NCBI GenBank assembly: GCA_905234005.1 | Contig: CAJOFW010000134.1 | Location: forward strand, 1-5,470 | From: an uncultured Oscillospiraceae bacterium | GTDB taxonomy: Bacteria; Bacillota; Clostridia; Oscillospirales; Oscillospiraceae | Length of the DNA stretch: 5,470 nucleotides | Reading direction: 5' to 3' | Notes under the pieces: model-generated | What the model saw: only the letters and a program-made list of their open reading frames with translations | Told to the model about the DNA's origin: nothing | The model's database searches: none | Made by a program: the position numbers and the translations under genes | Shown: in pieces, positions 1-5,177 of the stretch | Numbering within the stretch: the stretch's first letter is position 1 | Layout of the letters: every line of letters starts with the position of its first letter

Positions 1-794
1 AGGCCGAGCAGGCAGATGACGACGCTTTTCCAGCCGTTTTTCAGCGGCTCGAAGCGTATCCATCTCTTCTCCACATACCGGGCGACGATAAAGCCGATCA
101 TCTTGCCGATGTCGCCGTAGCCGTCGTTCATCATCTTCTGCGGGTCGACGATCAGCTTGCCGTCGGCGCTGTAATCCATGGGATAGGGCTTGAACGTGAT
201 GTACACGATCCCCAGCCAGCAGACGATGAACCCGATCAGAAGAAGCATATCCTCCTTCTCCGGGTGACTGTCGAGGTACTGAAACAGCTTCGCCGCCGCG
301 ATCAGGCAGAGCACCGAGACGCAGATCGCCACGAAGACGTCCTGCGGCGTGTGCACGCCCAGATAGTTTCGCGAAAAGCCGGTCAGGAGTATGTAGAGCA
401 CCATGACCACGGATATCCAGCGCGTGCGCTTATCCCCCCACGTATTGACCGCCATGCCCCCGGCCAGCGGCCCGGCGGTCGTCGTGTGGCCGCTGGGGAA
501 GGAGTAGCCGGTCGCGGTCGTGATCGAGTCGCCGGCGGGCACGATCCGGGCGTCGCGTATCCACGGGCGGTATACGCACGCAGTCAGCTTGATCAGCGGC
601 GTCAGCACCATGCAGAAGTAATACGACACCAGCGTGTAAAGACCCTTTTTCTTGCTGACGTTCCAGTAGTAGAATACCGGGATCAGGATGAGATACGTCG
701 TGGCGAACATCGACACCCATTCCATGAACGGCGTCCACGCGTCCTGTATGCTGTTGCGAAAGCTTTGCAGAAAGAGCAGATATTGAATGTCCAA
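1..794 (-). CDS. PAP2-family membrane phosphatase, C-terminus cut by window edge
   Basis: This is a membrane acid phosphatase of the PAP2 / type 2 phosphatidic acid phosphatase superfamily. My translation of the reverse strand is open for 264 codons to the window edge. All three family signatures are intact. Motif 1 is KX6RP (K69, R76, P77, in KLTACVYRPW). Motif 2 is PSGH (100-103). Motif 3 is SRX5HX3D (S141, R142, H148, D152, in SRNYLGVHTPQD). H103 and H148 are the expected catalytic histidines. Hydrophobic helices lie near residues 27-44, 53-68, 127-140, 153-170 and 184-201. After motif 3 a further helix and a charged segment follow, longer than in compact BcrC-like members. The start is TTG, chosen because AGGGAGG lies 9 nt upstream and no in-frame ATG precedes it. 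It follows the carboxypeptidase gene by 53 bp without a terminator, so it is probably cotranscribed. Known family substrates include undecaprenyl pyrophosphate and phosphatidylglycerol phosphate. The exact substrate cannot be read here. Confidence 0.93.
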   Translation of the reverse strand, partial: MDIQYLLFLQSFRNSIQDAWTPFMEWVSMFATTYLILIPVFYYWNVSKKKGLYTLVSYYFCMVLTPLIKLTACVYRPWIRDARIVPAGDSITTATGYSFPSGHTTTAGPLAGGMAVNTWGDKRTRWISVVMVLYILLTGFSRNYLGVHTPQDVFVAICVSVLCLIAAAKLFQYLDSHPEKEDMLLLIGFIVCWLGIVYITFKPYPMDYSADGKLIVDPQKMMNDGYGDIGKMIGFIVARYVEKRWIRFEPLKNGWKSVVICLLG

Positions 795-803
795 GTGTAA
801 AAT

Positions 804-810
804 CCTCCCT
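804..810 (-). promoter_or_regulatory. Ribosome-binding site deciding the TTG start of the PAP2 gene
   Basis: On the minus strand AGGGAGG ends 9 nt before TTG at 794-792. The sequence and spacing match those of the upstream carboxypeptidase gene, which supports a TTG start over internal ATGs such as codon 24. Confidence 0.8.
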
Positions 811-847
811 GTCAATGTCTCCGCTCTGTCGATGTATCCGGCGGCGA

Positions 848-1918
848 TCAGTAGCCCGTGCTCACGATCTCCCAGCCGCCGTCCTCGCCGCGGGCGAGCC
901 ACCACTGGTAATCGGTGTATTCCGTGTCCGGCTCCCATGCGCCGGATTCCCCGGCGGGCGAGTGGAAATCGCCCAAAAATTCGGCGACCTGCGTATAATC
1001 CGCGCCGTCTGCCAGCGAATTGAGCCACGCGAGATTTTCCGCCGTGTTCGCCTCGTCCCCGGCGTAGCGGAGAGCGTGCAGCTCACAGCCTGCCCAGGAC
1101 GCGAAGGCGCACTTGATCTGTACGGCTGCCTCGGCCAGCTCCTCCGCCGTGTACAGCGCCGAGTCGCCGTAGTCGATATCTACGTCCGTCTCGTTCACGG
1201 CTCCGAGATACCCCTCGAGCGTGATCCCCCGCTCCGTGATTTCACGGGCGATGTCCGCGTCGTCCAGATAGCGGATGTGCCACGGCTCGTAGCCGTAGCC
1301 CGTGATGTGCTCCCTGCCCTCGAGATAGCGCAGGATGAAGCCGTAATCGGCCAGCTTTTCGTGAATCTGCGCCCAGATCTCCGGGTACTGCACCATGTCC
1401 TCGTTGTAATACACGTCGGTGAACGTGCCGTCCTCGTTCTCCAGCCGGAAATAGAGGTCGAGCGCAAGGCCGGTGTGGTGCTCCGAATAGCCGGGCGTCG
1501 CCACGGTTTTGGCCGCGTAGTCCGCGCCGTATTTCTCGATGAAGCGATCCATGATCTCCTGCTGGGCGGCGACGCTGCGCCGGGCGGAATCCAGCTCGAG
1601 CCAGATGCCGTTGTTCTCCTCAAGATCGGCCTTCAGGCGAAGATAAGCGTCGTACGCCTTCGTCTCCACCTCCACCTCGTCGCCCACGGAGTTCGTCACC
1701 GTCACGGTCACGAGCGCGTCCTCCCAGCCCTCGGGCAGGGGATTGAGCTTGTTCACCAGCGCCAGATAGTCGATGCCGGCGATCTCCCCGGACATCTCCC
1801 CGGAGGACGCCTCGCCGGACGGCTCGGTGGACGCCAGCGCGCACGGCGCGAGCGCCAGTGTCAGCGCCGCCCACAGCGCGAGAAGCCGGCAGACCCATTT
1901 TCCCATGCTTCTTTTCAT
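848..1918 (-). CDS. Secreted D-alanyl-D-alanine carboxypeptidase, VanY type (peptidase M15B), with extra C-terminal module
   Basis: This is a zinc D,D-carboxypeptidase expected to remove the terminal D-Ala from peptidoglycan stem pentapeptides outside the membrane. Of 356 residues, 1-29 form a signal peptide (basic start, Leu/Ala core, cleavage after ALA). C26 does not sit in a good lipobox. Residues 34-46 are a Ser-Gly-Glu tag, SGEASSGEMSGEI. The catalytic domain covers about 50-240. It has a substrate-side RSxxxQ segment (R114, S115, Q119), SEHHTGLALD (145-154) and YEPWHIRY (210-217). Predicted zinc ligands are H147, D154 and H214, with E211 as catalytic base; all are present. Residues about 255-356 form a separate acidic module ending in WEIVSTGY. 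From memory it resembles an uncharacterised module in other Oscillospiraceae proteins; I cannot assign a function. The ATG at 1918 is preceded by AGGGAGG at 9 nt. It is first in a likely operon with the PAP2 gene. VanY homologues can lower glycopeptide susceptibility, but no vanHAX or vanRS genes are present, so housekeeping wall remodelling is at least as likely. Confidence 0.93.
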   Translation of the reverse strand: MKRSMGKWVCRLLALWAALTLALAPCALASTEPSGEASSGEMSGEIAGIDYLALVNKLNPLPEGWEDALVTVTVTNSVGDEVEVETKAYDAYLRLKADLEENNGIWLELDSARRSVAAQQEIMDRFIEKYGADYAAKTVATPGYSEHHTGLALDLYFRLENEDGTFTDVYYNEDMVQYPEIWAQIHEKLADYGFILRYLEGREHITGYGYEPWHIRYLDDADIAREITERGITLEGYLGAVNETDVDIDYGDSALYTAEELAEAAVQIKCAFASWAGCELHALRYAGDEANTAENLAWLNSLADGADYTQVAEFLGDFHSPAGESGAWEPDTEYTDYQWWLARGEDGGWEIVSTGY

Positions 1919-1927
1919 TTGTTATTA

Positions 1928-1934
1928 CCTCCCT
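1928..1934 (-). promoter_or_regulatory. Ribosome-binding site of the carboxypeptidase gene
   Basis: AGGGAGG on the minus strand lies 9 nt before the ATG at 1918-1916. It favours this start over the in-frame ATG at codon 5. Confidence 0.8.
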
Positions 1935-1947
1935 GCGGCTTTGTGCC

Positions 1948-1975
1948 TTTGGTCGTTTGGCTTTTGGCCCGTTGG
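1948..1975 (-). repeat. Four closely spaced CCAA repeats in the carboxypeptidase leader
   Basis: Read as RNA from the minus strand, CCAAC, CCAAA, CCAAA and CCAAA occur within 28 nt at 7-8 nt intervals. On the plus strand these are TTTGG at 1948, 1956 and 1963 and GTTGG at 1971. They lie between the predicted transcription start (about 2017) and the ribosome-binding site. Function is unknown; this could be a simple-sequence accident or a leader binding element. Confidence 0.4.
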
Positions 1976-1986
1976 CTTCCCGAACC

Positions 1987-1998
1987 TTTTCCGGAAAA
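1987..1998. repeat. Perfect 12-bp palindrome in the divergent intergenic region
   Basis: TTTTCCGGAAAA is its own reverse complement. It lies about 20-31 nt downstream of the predicted start of the minus-strand transcript, a position where a dimeric repressor could act. No second copy is visible in the intergenic region, so an operator role is only a suggestion. Confidence 0.35.
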
Positions 1999-2023
1999 CG
2001 GCAGGGTCGCCGCCTGAGTTGGG

Positions 2024-2052
2024 ATTATATCACATTCACCGTCCGCCGTCCA
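2024..2052 (-). promoter_or_regulatory. Predicted extended -10 promoter for the carboxypeptidase-PAP2 operon
   Basis: On the minus strand a perfect TATAAT (2029-2024) is preceded by TGA, giving the extended -10 form TGNTATAAT. TGGACG (2052-2047), four of six matches to TTGACA, lies 17 bp upstream. Transcription would start near 2017, leaving a leader of about 100 nt. Confidence 0.7.
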
Positions 2053-2115
2053 GAAAATGTTTTCGCGGACAGCCGCAATATCCGAATTACCTGTAAAAAA
2101 CACACATTTCAGCCC

Positions 2116-2144
2116 TTTACAAGCGACGACGGCGGTGCTAAAAT
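2116..2144 (+). promoter_or_regulatory. Predicted sigma-70/sigma-A-type promoter for the beta-helix gene
   Basis: TTTACA (2116-2121) and TAAAAT (2139-2144) are separated by exactly 17 bp; each box has five of six consensus bases. Transcription would start near 2151, about 48 nt before the ATG at 2199. It points away from the minus-strand promoter, and the two -35 boxes are about 64 bp apart. Confidence 0.7.
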
Positions 2145-2180
2145 GGCTTCCGGTGAAAAGCCTAAATATTAACAATTTGA

Positions 2181-2189
2181 AAGGAAAGG
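2181..2189 (+). promoter_or_regulatory. Ribosome-binding site of the beta-helix gene
   Basis: AAGGAAAGG is a purine-rich Shine-Dalgarno-like stretch ending 9 nt before the ATG at 2199. It fixes the start that supplies a clean signal peptide. Confidence 0.65.
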
Positions 2190-2198
2190 TAAGCGCAA

Positions 2199-4370
2199 AT
2201 GAAACAAACCGCAAGGGTACTGTCCGTGCTTCTGGCTCTCTGCATGGTTCTCTCCCTCGGCGCGTTCGCGTCCGGCGAGACCGGCGGGGTCTCCGGCGAG
2301 GCAAGCGCCGCTCCGGCAGAGGGCTTCCGGCAGGTGGACGAAACCCACTGGGCCGGCGATACCCTCACCGTCGTATCGGTGGAGATCGCGCCCGAGTACG
2401 TCGACTATGTGGACGCCACCCGGTTCTGCAACGTCGCGAAGATCGTCTATGACGGCGGCGAGATCGACGTCGATTACGCCGAATACGCCGCGATCCTCAC
2501 CGTCGGCGGGGTTCAGGAGAACCTCTACAACGCCGCCGGCCGAACCTTCGAGGGCGACGTGGAGATCACGCTCGTGAAGAAGGCCGCGAGCACGAATCAG
2601 GGCAACTCCAAGTTCGGCGACGACGCCGGCAGCCTGATCGGCCCCTTCTCCTACATCGCCGCCGCGTACTTTGACGAGAACGGCTATGTGGAGGAAAGCT
2701 CCGTCACCGCCGCCCAGTACGGCGCGGACATCACCGACAATTCCGTCGACTGGATGGAGTTCGTCTCCGACGGCGACTACATGTCCGGCATCTACGTGGC
2801 CGCGGGCGAGGTCAACATTTCAAACTCCGCGTTCGGCGCTTACGGCCGGGGCGGCGACGACTTCTCCGGTCAGGGCGCCGTGGTGGTGTCCGCCGGCGAC
2901 GCGACGGTCAACGTAGACAACTGCTTCTTCGTGACGCAGGGCGCTCTGCGCTCCGCCATCTGGGCCGGCGCAAGCTCTGAGATGAACGTCTCGAACACGA
3001 TCATCCAGTCCTTCAACGATGAAGATCTCGTCGCCTACAGCACCGAGGACAACTACGCCACGCCCATGATGCAGCAGGTGCCCTTCGCCCTTGGCCTCAC
3101 GGGCAACATCCGCGCAACCCTCGACTGCGGCCAGGCCGACATCACCTTCACCGACTGCGTCGTCGCCTCGAACGGCTGGGCGGTTCTCTCGACCGACTCC
3201 GGCAACGGCACCCTCGTCGCCACCGACACCGTCGCCGTCCTCGGCGAGCTGTGGAATGTGGACGAGACCGGCGCTCAGATCGACGAGGTCGTCGACTTCG
3301 GCGGCTTCCCTGTCGGCGTGGAGTATGGCCGCGCCGGCCGGATGTCCGGCTACATCGCCTACTGCGACGGCTTCACCGACTACGCCTACGGCGGACGCTG
3401 GTTCGCCCCTGACTACCTCGTCATCATCACCGGCGGCTCCGTTACGATCGGTGCCTCCGACAACGGCCGCTTCTACGGCTGGTCCGACCGCATCGGCTTC
3501 ATGAGCCACCAGACCCGCGCCACGACCGCGCTGAGCATCTCCGAGGCCGACTTTGATGTGACGGACACATTCCTCATGATCAAGTCCAAGGGCGGCAACG
3601 GCGAGACCATCAGCCTCGACGACGTGACCGTCAATCTGACCGGCGACAACGCCTGGGGCGGCAATCTGCTCACGGTCATCGACTCCGACGACCTCGGCGG
3701 CGGCCCCGGCGCGACGACGTTCACCGTGCCCTACGGCACCTATGACGAGTACCTCGCTGCCCCGAACGGCGGCGAAGGCGGCGTCACCACGCTGAATATC
3801 GCAGACTCCGACCTCACCGGCAACATCTACAACAGCGTCGGCAGCCAGACCGGCTCCCAGACCGCGTTCAAGAACGACAGCATCGCCGTGAACCTGACCG
3901 ACGCCGCTCTCACGGGCGCTGTCAGCTCCGCCTACGCCGCCCACTGCGACGACAACGGCGCCATGCTGACCGGTACGATCACCGTCGACTCCTACGGCCG
4001 CGAGGGCACCTATAACTACCTCTCCATCGGCCGCCTGCTGAATTACGCCGCGCCCACCGTGAACAACCCCGTCTCCCTGACGCTCGAGAATTCCGCGTGG
4101 ACCTGCACCGGCCTGAGCTACCTCGCCGCCCTGACCGTGGACGACGCGAGCATCGTTGACGGCGACGTGTACGTCGACGGCGAGCTTGTCGAGCTTGCCG
4201 CCGGGACGTATGAGAACGTCATCGTCGTGCCCGCGGGCGTCGATCTCGCCGAGGCCGTCGCCGCCGTCGAGGACGCCATCGCCGCCGACACCGCCGCCGG
4301 TATCGTGCCCGTCGACGCCTCCGATCTCGTGGCGAACGTCGATATGGGCGCTTCCGGCGAGGCGTCGTAA
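2199..4370 (+). CDS. Secreted acidic right-handed beta-helix protein with SGEAS tags at both mature ends
   Basis: This is a 723-residue exported protein of unknown function. Residues 1-24 are a signal peptide with cleavage predicted after AFA. The mature protein begins with SGETGGVSGEAS (25-36) and ends GASGEAS. From about residue 190 to 680 the sequence alternates short hydrophobic strands with Asn, Asp, Gly and Ser turns, as in parallel beta-helix rungs. Examples are VNISNSAFGAYG (205-216), VNVDNCFFVT, ADITFTDCVVASNGWAVLST (about 310-329), LTVIDSDD (about 491-498), LNIADSDLTGNIYNS and LTLENSAW. Segments such as GRGGDDFSGQGA and NGWAVLSTDSG match my memory of a clostridial family of hypothetical beta-helix proteins. 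The chain is visibly rich in Asp and Glu and poor in Lys and Arg. An Ala-rich, probably helical segment precedes the C-terminal tag. I see no LPXTG, SLH, LysM or C-terminal membrane helix, so it is either released or held by an unrecognised mechanism. Alternatives are a polysaccharide-binding or lyase-like fold or an adhesin; no catalytic triad can be assigned. Confidence 0.85.
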   Translation: MKQTARVLSVLLALCMVLSLGAFASGETGGVSGEASAAPAEGFRQVDETHWAGDTLTVVSVEIAPEYVDYVDATRFCNVAKIVYDGGEIDVDYAEYAAILTVGGVQENLYNAAGRTFEGDVEITLVKKAASTNQGNSKFGDDAGSLIGPFSYIAAAYFDENGYVEESSVTAAQYGADITDNSVDWMEFVSDGDYMSGIYVAAGEVNISNSAFGAYGRGGDDFSGQGAVVVSAGDATVNVDNCFFVTQGALRSAIWAGASSEMNVSNTIIQSFNDEDLVAYSTEDNYATPMMQQVPFALGLTGNIRATLDCGQADITFTDCVVASNGWAVLSTDSGNGTLVATDTVAVLGELWNVDETGAQIDEVVDFGGFPVGVEYGRAGRMSGYIAYCDGFTDYAYGGRWFAPDYLVIITGGSVTIGASDNGRFYGWSDRIGFMSHQTRATTALSISEADFDVTDTFLMIKSKGGNGETISLDDVTVNLTGDNAWGGNLLTVIDSDDLGGGPGATTFTVPYGTYDEYLAAPNGGEGGVTTLNIADSDLTGNIYNSVGSQTGSQTAFKNDSIAVNLTDAALTGAVSSAYAAHCDDNGAMLTGTITVDSYGREGTYNYLSIGRLLNYAAPTVNNPVSLTLENSAWTCTGLSYLAALTVDDASIVDGDVYVDGELVELAAGTYENVIVVPAGVDLAEAVAAVEDAIAADTAAGIVPVDASDLVANVDMGASGEAS

Positions 4371-4411
4371 GTCACATCATCGGGATTGCTCGCCGATCGG
4401 ATTTCCGCCGT

Positions 4412-4441
4412 TTGGAATTCCTGTCGGTCAAATCTCATAAT
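4412..4441 (+). promoter_or_regulatory. Possible weak promoter for the lipoprotein gene
   Basis: TTGGAA (4412-4417) and CATAAT (4436-4441) are 18 bp apart, four and five of six consensus matches. The start would fall near 4448, about 36 nt before the ATG. No convincing terminator (hairpin plus T-run) follows the beta-helix gene between 4371 and 4483, so readthrough from upstream is equally possible. Confidence 0.35.
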
Positions 4442-4470
4442 CAGTCGAAGCACATATTCAACCATTATAC

Positions 4471-4477
4471 AAAGGAG
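4471..4477 (+). promoter_or_regulatory. Ribosome-binding site of the lipoprotein gene
   Basis: AAAGGAG lies 6 nt before the ATG at 4484. It selects this start over the upstream in-frame ATG at 4412, which has no such site and would bury the signal peptide. Confidence 0.85.
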
Positions 4478-4618
4478 ACCAAAATGAAAACGTATGTCAA
4501 GCTTCTCGGCGTCGTTCTGTGCCTTGTCATGGCGCTGAGTGTGCTCACCGCCTGCGGCTCCAAAAGGGAGGAGGCCGCAGCCTCGACGGAGGCCCCGGCC
4601 ACCGAGGCCCCCGCCGAA

Positions 4619-4629
4619 ACCGCGAATCC
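4619..4629 (+). other. First frameshift site in the lipoprotein gene
   Basis: In ACCGCGAATCC the first frame reads Thr-Ala-Asn-Pro and leaves the linker pattern, while the next frame reads Glu-Ser-Ala-Ala-Pro from 4624. Removing one CG of the CGCG at 4621-4624, or restoring one lost base after GC, rejoins the linker as PAET-(A)-ESAAPVES. Confidence 0.75.
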
Positions 4630-4698
4630 GCCGCACCCGTGGAATCCGCCGCGCCGGAAGCGCCCGCCGAGTCCACCGAAACGGCTGCCCCGACTCCG

Positions 4699-4770
4699 AC
4701 CGCCGCACCCACCGCGACCGCCGCTCCGACCGCGACCGCCGCTCCGACCGCGACCGCCGCACCCACCGCG
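4699..4770 (+). repeat. Four 18-bp tandem repeats encoding TAAPTA
   Basis: Four head-to-tail units start at 4699, 4717, 4735 and 4753. Units 1 and 4 are identical (ACCGCCGCACCCACCGCG). Units 2 and 3 are identical to each other and differ from these at two synonymous positions. All encode Thr-Ala-Ala-Pro-Thr-Ala, an extended, flexible linker between the lipid anchor and the Ig-like domain. The 18-bp unit keeps frame, so copy number could vary without breaking the gene. Confidence 0.92.
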
Positions 4771-4797
4771 ACGCCCGTGCCCGCCGCCCCGAAGGTA

Positions 4798-5088
4798 GTC
4801 AAAAGCCCGACCGACGAGCGTCTGGCCGAGGGCGGTACCTGCCTGTTCGTGGCGAGAGCCGACAACGCCAGCAGCATTGTGTGGCACTTCGTCAGCCCGG
4901 ACGGCGGCTCCGATATCGCCTACGACGCGATCAAGTCCACGTTTGAGACTATGGGCGTCAGCGGCGGCAACGAGAACACCCTGCGCCTGTCGAACGTCCC
5001 CTACGGCATGAACGGCTGGAGGGTCTACTGCCGCTTCAGCAACAGCGTCGGCAGCACCAGCAGCGGCCAGGCCGTCGTCTCCGTGACC
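4798..5088 (+). other. Ig-like domain within the broken lipoprotein gene
   Basis: The middle frame encodes about 97 residues with the core pattern of an immunoglobulin-like fold. There is a Cys in the first sheet (GGTCLFVA, codon 4840-4842), a core Trp (SIVWHF, codon 4882-4884), an LRLSNV strand, then GWRVYCRFSNSVGS with the partner Cys at codon 5029-5031. The C...W...LxLxxV...GxxVxCxxxNxxG pattern is known of I-set/V-set-like domains. A Cys-Cys disulfide is inferred. Such domains on bacterial surface proteins commonly bind or act as spacers. Confidence 0.72.
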
Positions 5089-5124
5089 GCGGCGACGCCG
5101 AACCCCACCCCCACCAACACGCCC

Positions 5125-5135
5125 GAGCCGAGCCG
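5125..5135 (+). other. Second frameshift site: tandem GAGCC duplication in the lipoprotein gene
   Basis: GAGCCGAGCCG contains two perfect copies of GAGCC. Deleting one copy joins TPTNTPEP directly to VVTPAPTEAPAPV. A single lost base would instead give TPEPEPVV. As written, the Ig-domain frame runs on as SRSSRPPPRKPPRP and stops at 5173-5175. Confidence 0.75.
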
Positions 5136-5177
5136 GTCGTCACGCCCGCCCCCACGGAAGCCCCCGCGCCCGTGACG

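Noticed and set aside
20..30. C26 of the carboxypeptidase as a lipidated cysteine
   Set aside because: This point refers to protein residues, not bases. The preceding residues are L-A-P, a poor lipobox, and a standard cleavage site (ALA) follows directly, so signal peptidase I export is preferred.
815..2017. A 400-codon plus-strand open frame opposite the carboxypeptidase gene
   Set aside because: It lies antisense to a gene with intact catalytic motifs, has no Shine-Dalgarno site, and its Arg/Val-rich translation shows no domain. Long antisense frames are expected where third positions are mostly G or C.
2820..3944. A 374-codon minus-strand open frame inside the beta-helix gene
   Set aside because: It has Gly/Ala/Val-rich low-complexity translation and no ribosome-binding site, and the opposite strand carries a signal peptide and coherent beta-helix rungs. 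It is a composition shadow.
4379..4397. Hairpin ATCGG/CCGAT after the beta-helix gene as a terminator
   Set aside because: It has only a 5-bp stem with a 9-nt loop and no following T-run, so it is too weak to call a terminator.
4545..4887. Minus-strand frames with VGAAVAV or GGRGRSGG repeats
   Set aside because: These are reverse-strand readings of the 18-bp TAAPTA repeat. The repetition comes from the plus-strand linker.
4619..5135. Programmed ribosomal frameshifting as the reason for the frame changes
   Set aside because: Neither site has an X-XXY-YYZ slippery heptamer or an obvious downstream pseudoknot, and two such events in one lipoprotein gene would be exceptional. Small indels explain both.
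4519..5175. The middle frame as an independent gene starting at 4519
   Set aside because: Its first 35 or so codons read as nonsense with no ribosome-binding site, while the frame from 4484 supplies a good site and lipobox. The coherent part begins only at about 4624, so this is the middle of a broken gene.
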